Shown piece after piece: positions 1 to 4,831 of a DNA stretch of 5,388 nt. How positions within the stretch are numbered: the first letter of the stretch is position 1; every line of letters begins with the position of its first letter. Source of the stretch: an uncultured Collinsella sp. (GTDB lineage Bacteria; Actinomycetota; Coriobacteriia; Coriobacteriales; Coriobacteriaceae); NCBI GenBank assembly GCA_900544465.1, contig UQVT01000127.1:1-5388 (forward strand). Reading direction: 5' to 3'. The position numbers and the translations under genes were made by a program. Below the pieces are notes generated by a model, which saw only the letters and a program-made list of their open reading frames with translations, had not been told where the DNA came from and made no database searches.

Positions 1-736
1 TGGCCATGAGCACGCCGGCGATCACACCGGAACGCGAAATCTCGAAGGCCACGCGCTTGTCATCGGTAACGCCCAGTTCGTGAATGGTCTCGGCGATGAT
101 AATGCCAAAGGCGAGCGATGCGAGCAGGTCCATGGTCTGATAGCCAGTCAGAAAGCCCTGCACGGCGGCGCCTGCATCGTAGGGAGCCTGAGGCGCGGCA
201 GCCGGTCCCAGTGGCGAGATCACGGCAGCACCCACGACCAGTACGATGAGCGCAATGAGCGCGGGGCCCGTAATGCGACCGAGTACGCGTGTAATGACAC
301 CCGGGCGCAGCGTGAGCGCAAACGCGATGATGAAGAACCCGATGGCAAACGCCAGACGTGCCGTGCCGAGCGAAACGCCCTCGGGCAGCAGCGGCACCAG
401 CATCTCGAAGGCCGTGGAGCTTGTGCGCGGAATAGCCAGGCACGGGCCGATGGCCAGGTAGACCGCCGCAACGAAGAATTCGCCAAACTTAGGATGCACG
501 CGGCCGGCAAGCTCGCGCGCCGTTCCGGCAAGTGCCACGGCGATAAAACCCATGACGGGCAGGCCGATGGCGGCAATCAGAAAGCCGAGCATGGCGACCG
601 GCGTGGCAGAACCAGCCTGCAGCGCCAGCAGCGGCGGAATAATGAGGTTGCCGGCGCCAAAGAGCATCGAGAACAGCGCAATGCCGACGGTAACGACATG
701 GTCGGAGCGCAAACCGCGCGGAGCGGATGAGGCCAT
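1..736 (-). CDS. brnQ: Branched-chain amino acid transporter, LIVCS/BrnQ family (partial, N-terminal 245 residues)
   Basis: This is a cytoplasmic-membrane symporter for leucine, isoleucine and valine (Na+ or H+ coupled in characterised members). Reading the minus strand from the ATG at 736 gives 245 codons with no stop before the window edge; the family is usually about 430-450 residues, so the C-terminal 40-45% is missing. Recognisable family blocks are FGAGNLIIPP (residues 26-35, end of TM1), YLAIGPCLAIPRTSSTAFE (93-111) and GYQTMDLLASLAFGIII (198-214), which align by eye with E. coli BrnQ. Hydrophobic segments lie at about 14-40, 44-70, 86-104, 124-143, 152-176 and 200-216. The start is supported by GAAAGG seven bases upstream. 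The gene follows the terminator of the selenium genes with only about 20 bp between the T-tract and the ATG. The family call is firm; substrate and coupling ion are inferred. Confidence 0.93.
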   Translation of the reverse strand, partial: MASSAPRGLRSDHVVTVGIALFSMLFGAGNLIIPPLLALQAGSATPVAMLGFLIAAIGLPVMGFIAVALAGTARELAGRVHPKFGEFFVAAVYLAIGPCLAIPRTSSTAFEMLVPLLPEGVSLGTARLAFAIGFFIIAFALTLRPGVITRVLGRITGPALIALIVLVVGAAVISPLGPAAAPQAPYDAGAAVQGFLTGYQTMDLLASLAFGIIIAETIHELGVTDDKRVAFEISRSGVIAGVLMA

Positions 737-755
737 ATGCACACCTTTCGGGTCG

Positions 756-789
756 AAACAAAAACGGGACGGGCAAAAGACCCGTCCCG
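756..789 (-). terminator. Rho-independent terminator after the desulfurase-like gene
   Basis: There is a perfect 9-bp stem, CGGGACGGG/CCCGTCCCG (781-789 pairing with 765-773), with a 7-base loop. On the minus strand it is followed at once by TTTTTGTTT. It begins 15 bases past the stop codon of the desulfurase-like gene, so it should end the selD-yedF-DUF3343-desulfurase transcript. It lies only 20 bp upstream of the brnQ ATG, so it may also act as a leader hairpin for brnQ. Confidence 0.88.
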
Positions 790-791
790 CA

Positions 792-797
792 AGTATA
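792..797 (-). promoter_or_regulatory. Possible -10 element for brnQ (weak)
   Basis: The minus strand reads GCGTATATACTTG here, with TATACT as a -10-like hexamer between the desulfurase stop and the terminator. No convincing -35 lies 16-18 bases upstream. A transcript from here would start at about the first base of the terminator hairpin. It is noted because the space between the T-tract and the brnQ start is too short for a promoter, so brnQ needs either a promoter near here or read-through. Confidence 0.25.
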
Positions 798-803
798 TAC
801 GCT

Positions 804-1943
804 CTAGCAGGCTAAATCGCGCAAAGCGTCAATCGCGGTGTCGACTTCCTCGTCCGTGTTGAAATACCCAAACGAGAAGCGGACGACGCCCTGGCGCTCG
901 GTCCCCAGCGCGCGGTGCATGAGCGGAGCGCAATGGGCACCGGGGCGCGTCGCAATCCCCCACCCTTGCATGAGCGCGTCCGAAATCTCGGCAGAGTCGA
1001 TATCGGCTACGTTGAGCGACACAATCGCAGAGCGCGCCTGCTGGTCAAAGGCACCGTAGAGCTTAATCCCCGGAATCTTGCGCACACCGGCAAGGAAGCG
1101 ATCAGCGAGCGCACGCTCGTGGGCAGCAATCGCCTCGACCCCACCCTGGGCCTCGATAAAGTCGAGACCAGCGGAAAGTCCCGCGATGCCATGACCGTTG
1201 AGCGTGCCCGCCTCAAGGCGCGTGGGCCACTCAAGCGGCTGCAGCGCATCGAAGCTGTGCACGCCCGTGCCGCCCATGGCCCACGGAGCCACGTCAATGC
1301 CCTCCGCCACGGCCAGGCCGCCGGTGCCTTGAGGTCCCATGAGCCCCTTATGGCCGGTAAAGCACACAATGTCGAGCCCCATGGCCTGCATATCGATATG
1401 CATCGCGCCGGCAGACTGCGAGGCGTCGACGATCACCAGCGCGCCGGCCGCATGCGCGATGGCAGCCACGCGCGCAATGTCGACCGCGTTGCCGGTCACA
1501 TTGGAGGCGTGCGTCACCACCACGGCACGCGTGCCCGGCGTGACCAACCGCTCGAGCTCGTCGTAGTCGAGCACACCGTTCGCGTCGCAGCCCGCATGCT
1601 CAACGGTCACGCCCTGCTCTGCCGCCAAGCGGTTGAGCGGACGTAGCACCGAGTTGTGCTCAAGCACCGTCGTGACCACGCGGTCGCCGGGGCGCACCAC
1701 GCCATTGATAACGGTGTTGAGCGCCGCGGTGGAGTTGGGCGTAAAACAAACATGGTCAGCACGCGGGCAGCCCAGCAAGCGCGCAAGCTTGGCGCGGCAG
1801 CCGTGGATGGTACGTGCCGCATCGAGCGCACCCGAGGTGGCACCGCGCCCAGCATTGCCGAGCGAGCACATCGCTTGCGTCACGGCGTCGATGACCGCCT
1901 GCGGCTTGTGCATGGTCGTCGCCGCGTTATCCAGGTAGATCAT
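804..1943 (-). CDS. Cysteine desulfurase / selenocysteine lyase-like class V aminotransferase
   Basis: This is a 379-residue PLP enzyme of the NifS/SufS/CsdA fold. Such enzymes remove S from cysteine (or Se from selenocysteine) to form an enzyme-bound persulfide or perselenide. Visible landmarks are N-terminal YLDNAATT (residues 3-10), LEHNSVLRP (94-102, His96 stacking on PLP), VDASQSAGA (172-180, Asp173 and Gln176), TGHKGLMGP (196-204, Lys199 the PLP Schiff-base lysine) and RPGAHCAP (333-340, Cys338 the likely catalytic cysteine). Length and layout fit the short 'cysteine desulfurase family protein' type. The chosen ATG overlaps the upstream DUF3343 stop as ATGA and has GGGAGGT six bases before it, which indicates translational coupling; an in-frame upstream start is less likely. 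The protein ends in a cysteine (Asp-Leu-Ala-Cys). The cluster suggests it supplies Se or S to SelD or YedF. Cysteine versus selenocysteine preference cannot be read from sequence. Confidence 0.9.
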   Translation of the reverse strand: MIYLDNAATTMHKPQAVIDAVTQAMCSLGNAGRGATSGALDAARTIHGCRAKLARLLGCPRADHVCFTPNSTAALNTVINGVVRPGDRVVTTVLEHNSVLRPLNRLAAEQGVTVEHAGCDANGVLDYDELERLVTPGTRAVVVTHASNVTGNAVDIARVAAIAHAAGALVIVDASQSAGAMHIDMQAMGLDIVCFTGHKGLMGPQGTGGLAVAEGIDVAPWAMGGTGVHSFDALQPLEWPTRLEAGTLNGHGIAGLSAGLDFIEAQGGVEAIAAHERALADRFLAGVRKIPGIKLYGAFDQQARSAIVSLNVADIDSAEISDALMQGWGIATRPGAHCAPLMHRALGTERQGVVRFSFGYFNTDEEVDTAIDALRDLAC

Positions 1944-2191
1944 CGCACGACCTCCCACATGTCGATCACCGTAAAGCCCTCGGTGGGAACGCCCGCCGCG
2001 GCGAGTTCGCCGCGCAGCAGCTCCTCATCGGCAGGCAACGCCTTCCACGCCAAACCGCAGCCGGCAGCGACCTCCCCGGGCACGGGAATCGTCCGCCCGG
2101 GAAGACCGCGCTCGATGCACAGGGACTCGCAACCCATGGCGGCCGCCGTGGTGGGAAACGTGATGACAAGCGCCGGGCGCTTCTCCCTCAT
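1940..2191 (-). CDS. DUF3343 family protein, putative Se/S carrier
   Basis: This small soluble protein of 83 residues matches the DUF3343 (putative Se/S carrier-like) family. ALVITFPTTAAAM (7-19) is the typical opening strand and helix, LPGRTIPVP (30-38) follows, and AGCGLAWK (43-50) holds the family's hallmark cysteine (Cys45). Two further cysteines are at 21 and 25. No signal peptide or membrane segment is seen. The start is the ATG preceded by TTGGAG with five bases of spacing; an in-frame TTG five codons upstream has no better site. The gene begins 19 bases after the yedF stop, and its TGA overlaps the ATG of the desulfurase-like gene. The family often lies beside selD, yedF and class V aminotransferases. 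Accepting persulfide or perselenide on Cys45 and passing it on is a plausible role, but biochemistry for the family is limited and the function is inferred. Confidence 0.85.
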   Translation of the reverse strand: MREKRPALVITFPTTAAAMGCESLCIERGLPGRTIPVPGEVAAGCGLAWKALPADEELLRGELAAAGVPTEGFTVIDMWEVVR

Positions 2192-2210
2192 GGCAACTCC
2201 AACCAATACG

Positions 2211-2837
2211 CTACGGGCGCACGACGCGCGCGGCCTGCTCCATCTTCTCCACGATCACGTACATGTTGGTGACCTCGCCCACCGCAAGCTGGTCTTTAAT
2301 GCCATAGTGGTCGAGGCAGGTACCGCAGGTGAGAATCTCGACACCCTGCTCCGCCAAGCCCTTCAGGTCATCGAGCACCGGCGAGCCCTCGACGGTGAGC
2401 TTGGCACCGCCGTTGTAGAAAAGCATAGTCGCGGGCAGCTCCTCCTGCTGCGTCACGGCAAAGACAAACGCCTTCATGAGCTTGTGGCCCAGCTCGTCGT
2501 CGCCACGGCCCATGCAATCGGTATAGACGGAAATGACAAGTTTGCCCTTGCCGGCGCTGGCGTCGCAGAAAGCAGCGCCGTCCTGCTCGGGGTCCGCAAC
2601 GGCCACGGCACCGGCGGTCGCGACGGTCACGCGCCACTCAGCGTCAGAAACCTTCTCGACTGAGGCCGTGCAGCCCTTCTCCTGCGCCATCTTGGAGATG
2701 TTCTTGACGGCGGTCTCGTTGTCGACCGAGGTCACGACTGTGCCCTCGCCATCGAGCTGCTTCAGGGCTTTGAGCGTCTTGACGACGGGCAGCGGGCAGG
2801 CATCGCCCATGGCATTGACTTCAATTTTGGTAGACAT
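2211..2837 (-). CDS. yedF: Selenium-metabolism protein YedF (TusA-like + DsrE-like)
   Basis: This is a 208-residue two-domain cytosolic protein. Residues about 3-72 form a TusA/SirA-like domain with the motif DACPLPVVKTLKAL (12-25); Cys14 of CPxP is the sulfur/selenium-accepting cysteine in this fold. A low-complexity Ala-rich linker (73-97) leads to a DsrE-like domain (about 99-205) starting VISVYTDCMGRGDDELG, with LFYNGGAKL in the middle and a conserved-looking LTCGTCLDHY (169-178, Cys171 and Cys174). This architecture defines the YedF family found with selD. ATG is chosen because AAAGGA sits six bases before it; the TTG five codons upstream overlaps that ribosome binding site. The gene follows selD after 59 bases and precedes DUF3343 by 19. 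The likely role is binding or relaying reduced selenium (or sulfur) around SelD. The family assignment is strong; the biochemical role is inferred. Confidence 0.92.
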   Translation of the reverse strand: MSTKIEVNAMGDACPLPVVKTLKALKQLDGEGTVVTSVDNETAVKNISKMAQEKGCTASVEKVSDAEWRVTVATAGAVAVADPEQDGAAFCDASAGKGKLVISVYTDCMGRGDDELGHKLMKAFVFAVTQQEELPATMLFYNGGAKLTVEGSPVLDDLKGLAEQGVEILTCGTCLDHYGIKDQLAVGEVTNMYVIVEKMEQAARVVRP

Positions 2838-2856
2838 AGTTTTTCCTTTCAAAAGG

Positions 2857-2880
2857 GACCGCCCAGAACAGTAGGCGGTC
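2857..2880 (-). other. Hairpin in the selD-yedF gap
   Basis: A perfect 7-bp stem (GACCGCC/GGCGGTC) with a 10-base loop lies in the 59-base gap between selD and yedF. On the minus strand it is followed by CCTTTTG and then the yedF ribosome binding site AAAGGA. The T-run is short, so it is a weak or partial terminator, or an mRNA stability/processing hairpin that tunes yedF relative to selD. Confidence 0.45.
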
Positions 2881-2896
2881 GCATAAACGGTTTTCC

Positions 2897-3946
2897 TTAA
2901 TGCACAACGCGAACGGCAGGACCGCCTGGTACCGGCTCGTACACGCGCCCGACGACGGCGGCGATACGTCCTTCGGCATGTAGACGGCTCGCAAGCTCAT
3001 CCACATCAGCAGCAGGTGCCGCGATAAGCAGGCCACCAGACGTCTGCGGGTCGTACAGCGCGTCGAGCATGCCCGGCTCAAGGTCCTCGTCGGCCGTCAC
3101 GCGCGGGCCAAAGAAGTCCTGGTTGCGGTAGGAGCCCGCGGGGATAATGCCCAAACGCGCCATGTCGAGCACCTGGTCAAAGAGTGGCACCGCCCCCGAC
3201 GCAAGCTCAACTTGCACGCCCGAGCCCTCGGCCATCTCGCACGCGTGCCCGATCAGACCAAAGCCCGTAATGTCGGTGCAGCCGTGAAGCTCAAGTCCCT
3301 CGGCCAGACGAATCGGAGCCTCGTTGAGGGTGCGCATCGAGTCAAACATGGCTGCGGCCTCGTCCTGCTCGATGAGCTCGCCCTTAATGGCCGTGGTGAT
3401 GATGCCCGAGCCAACCGCCTTGGTCAGCAGTAACGCATCGCCCACGCGCGCGCCGCTGTTGGCGAGCATGCGGTCGAGCGCGACAAACCCGCTCACGGAC
3501 AGGCCGTACTTGGGCTCGTCGTCGTTGATGGTGTGACCGCCCGCGATGGAGCAACCCGCCTCGACGCACTTGTCGGCGCCGCCCGCCAGAATCTGACCGG
3601 CAACCTCAACGCCCAGACAGCTCGGGATGCACAGCAAGTTCATGGCATGGCTCGGCCGCCCGCCCATGGCGTAGATGTCCGACAGTGAGTTTGCCGCGGC
3701 GATCTGGCCAAATAGAAACGGGTCGTCGACCATCGGTGGGAAGAAGTCGATGGACTGCACGAGCCCCAGGTTCTCCCCTACGCGGAAGACGCTCGCATCG
3801 TCGGAGGTATCGAACCCCACGAGCAAGTTGTCGTTATGCACATTGGGCAAATCGCCCAGGACCTGGGCGAGGGCTCCGGGAGCCAACTTAGCGGCTCAAC
3901 CGCTCGCGGCCGTCATGGACGTGAGCCTAATCTGATCGTCAGCCAT
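2897..3946 (-). CDS. selD: Selenophosphate synthetase SelD, selenocysteine-containing (in-frame TGA at codon 17)
   Basis: SelD uses ATP and selenide to make selenophosphate, the Se donor for Sec-tRNA and selenouridine synthesis. From the ATG (with AGGAGGT four bases upstream) there are 349 codons with one in-frame TGA at codon 17. The N-terminus reads LTSMTAASG-U-AAKLAPGAL, so the TGA falls exactly on the catalytic Cys/Sec site, three residues before the conserved Lys20 (E. coli Cys17 and Lys20). Other landmarks are SIDFFPPMVDDPFLFGQIAA (65-84), SDIYAMGG (89-96), AGGHTI (135-140), DITGFGLIGH (225-234) and DPQTSGGLL (299-307). The full length fits the family. If TGA were a stop, translation would have to restart at a TTG (3886), losing the catalytic residue and glycine-rich start; the intact remainder argues against decay. 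The gene heads the selenium block and may have its own promoter. SelD is then needed to make the Sec in SelD, which could limit expression when selenium is scarce. Confidence 0.96.
3852..3870 (-). promoter_or_regulatory. Candidate bacterial SECIS hairpin (distal)
   Basis: This is a perfect 9-base inverted repeat with one central base, TCGCCCAGG-T-CCTGGGCGA on the minus strand. It would fold as about 8 bp closed by a GUC loop. The loop region AGGUC resembles the SelB-binding loop of E. coli fdhF mRNA as I recall it. The loop lies about 33 bases after the TGA, at the far end of the accepted spacing. The strong perfect stem within a coding region favours a function, but which of the two downstream hairpins is the SECIS cannot be decided by eye. 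Confidence 0.5.
3872..3884 (-). promoter_or_regulatory. Candidate bacterial SECIS hairpin (proximal)
   Basis: A 5-bp perfect stem, GGCTC/GAGCC, with a CCG loop starts 11 bases after the TGA; its loop begins 16 bases after the TGA. That spacing is closer to known bacterial SECIS elements than the distal hairpin, but the stem is short and the loop lacks a G in its first two positions. It is separated from the distal hairpin by a single base. Confidence 0.4.
3890..3904 (-). repeat. Inverted repeat enclosing the Sec codon
   Basis: AGCGG/CCGCT arms flank a five-base loop (TTGAG on the minus strand) that contains the TGA. The stem would be melted by a ribosome at the codon, so it could only act before decoding. 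With 5-bp arms in GC-rich DNA it may be chance or a by-product of the Ser-Gly-Sec-Ala-Ala codons. Confidence 0.35.
3896..3898 (-). other. Selenocysteine codon (TGA) in selD
   Basis: The minus strand reads AGC GGT TGA GCC GCT AAG. The reading frame is open and SelD-like on both sides of the TGA, and the position coincides with the catalytic Cys/Sec of SelD. Recoding requires SelA, SelB and selC, none of which is in this window. Confidence 0.93.
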
Positions 3947-3950
3947 CGAT

Positions 3951-3957
3951 ACCTCCT
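3951..3957 (-). promoter_or_regulatory. Ribosome binding site of selD
   Basis: AGGAGGT lies four bases before the ATG at 3946. This near-perfect site fixes the true selD start upstream of the TGA and argues against initiation at the TTG downstream of it, which has no such site. Confidence 0.88.
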
Positions 3958-3981
3958 CTCATCGGTCAATCATTTTCTCCC

Positions 3982-3999
3982 AGTATACGCATGAATGCG
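3982..3999 (-). promoter_or_regulatory. Possible selD promoter -10 with adjoining dyad
   Basis: On the minus strand TATACT (3987-3982) would place a transcript start about 30 bases before the selD ATG. Directly upstream is a small dyad CGCAT-TC-ATGCG (3999-3988), which could be an operator half-site pair or coincidence. No good -35 is seen at normal spacing (CGCCGC at 17 bases). The 70-base gap after the activase has no terminator, so co-transcription with the upstream pair is equally possible. Confidence 0.35.
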
Positions 4000-4016
4000 A
4001 GCCTGCGGCGGATGCA

Positions 4017-4781
4017 TTAATTGAGCGCCTGTGCGCGAATCGCCGCGCCAATCGCTCCGGCAAAGCGAGCCTGGGGCGAGGTGGTCACCGGCGACCCCAG
4101 CAGCTCGCCCAACCGCTCCACCACGAAGGCGTTCTCGCACAGGCCACCGGTCAGGTAGTACGGGGCGCCCGCGGCCTGCCCGGCCATGGTCGCCACGCGC
4201 GAGACCACGCTGTCGATCACGCCACGTGCAATGTTCTCGCGCGGCTCACCGCGACCGATCAGGCTGATGACCTCGCTTTCGGCAAACACCGTGCACATGC
4301 TGCTGATCTTGGTGGGCTCACCGGAACGCGCAAGGTCGGCCATCTGCTGTTGGGAAATACCCAGACGGTCGGCCATGATCTCCAAAAAGCGCCCCGTACC
4401 GGCAGCGCACTTGTCGTTCATGGCGAACTTGGCCACGCGGCCACTTTTAAGCTGAATGACCTTGGTGTCCTGGCCGCCCACGTCAATCACCGTGCCGTGA
4501 TCGCCAAACAGGCGCACGGCACCGGTGCCGTGGCAGGTGATCTCGGTCACGACCTTGTGCGCATAGGGCACGGCGACACGGCCGTAGCCGGTCGCGATCA
4601 CGCGCACGTCGTCGGCAGCCACGTCATAGTCGGCTGCAGCGAGCTCGCCGCGCAAGCGCTCGGCCGCATCGACCGACGAATACCCCGTCGGCATGACGCA
4701 GGTCCACGCAATGGCGCCGTCCGTCTCCACCACTGCAGCCTTCGCGGCCGTCGAGCCTATGTCGATACCAATGCCAACCAC
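4017..4781 (-). CDS. 2-hydroxyacyl-CoA dehydratase activase family ATPase (HgdC/YjiL-like)
   Basis: This is an ASKHA-fold, [4Fe-4S]-containing ATPase that uses ATP hydrolysis to push a low-potential electron onto a partner of the HgdB/double-cubane family. The 254-residue length is normal. Visible motifs are GIGIDIGSTAAKAAV (3-17, phosphate 1), VTEITCHGTGA (78-88), VIDVGGQDTKVI (98-109, phosphate 2), NDKCAAGTGRFLE (122-134) and SSMCTVFAESE (160-170), with LTGGLCEN (210-217) as the adenosine site. Cys125 and Cys163 are the two cluster ligands; the homodimer shares one cluster. The start is GTG with AGAAGGAGG five bases upstream; an overlapping ATG at 4786 is out of frame. It follows the dehydratase-like gene by 50 bases, so that protein is its likely partner. 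Order and pairing resemble E. coli yjiM-yjiL. The electron acceptor's substrate is unknown. Confidence 0.93.
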   Translation of the reverse strand: MVGIGIDIGSTAAKAAVVETDGAIAWTCVMPTGYSSVDAAERLRGELAAADYDVAADDVRVIATGYGRVAVPYAHKVVTEITCHGTGAVRLFGDHGTVIDVGGQDTKVIQLKSGRVAKFAMNDKCAAGTGRFLEIMADRLGISQQQMADLARSGEPTKISSMCTVFAESEVISLIGRGEPRENIARGVIDSVVSRVATMAGQAAGAPYYLTGGLCENAFVVERLGELLGSPVTTSPQARFAGAIGAAIRAQALN

Positions 4782-4786
4782 GGCAT

Positions 4787-4795
4787 CCTCCTTCT
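4787..4795 (-). promoter_or_regulatory. Ribosome binding site deciding the GTG start of the activase
   Basis: AGAAGGAGG ends five bases before the GTG at 4781. It directly abuts the base of the 11-bp hairpin at 4796-4826, so its accessibility may depend on that structure. Confidence 0.8.
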
Positions 4796-4826
4796 ATGCG
4801 GCAAAGCAACTATCCCTTTGCCGCAT
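4796..4826 (-). other. Strong intercistronic hairpin before the activase
   Basis: A perfect 11-bp stem (ATGCGGCAAAG/CTTTGCCGCAT) with a 9-base loop occupies most of the 50-base gap between the dehydratase-like gene and the activase. On the transcribed strand it is followed by AGAAGGAGG, not a T-run, so it is not an ordinary terminator. Roles such as protecting the upstream mRNA from 3' exonucleases, a processing site, or tuning activase translation are inferred. Confidence 0.7.
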
Positions 4827-4831
4827 TTGTC

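Noticed and set aside
1656..2663. Long plus-strand open frame of 335 codons, with others at 80-730 and 915-1646
   Set aside because: They lie antisense to desulfurase-like gene, DUF3343, yedF and brnQ, whose minus-strand products match known families. Their translations are rich in Arg, His and Gly with no recognisable domain, which is typical of shadow frames in GC-rich DNA.
2838..2852. TTG start five codons upstream for yedF
   Set aside because: The AAAGGA ribosome binding site would lie inside that extension, and the ATG at 2837 has correct spacing and gives the usual family N-terminus.
3896..3898. Premature stop making selD a pseudogene
   Set aside because: The rest of the gene is intact with all motifs, the TGA coincides with the catalytic Cys/Sec site, and a strong ribosome binding site precedes the upstream ATG. 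Selenocysteine explains this better than decay.
4796..4826. Hairpin as a rho-independent terminator
   Set aside because: No T-run follows on the transcribed strand; the stem runs directly into the activase ribosome binding site.
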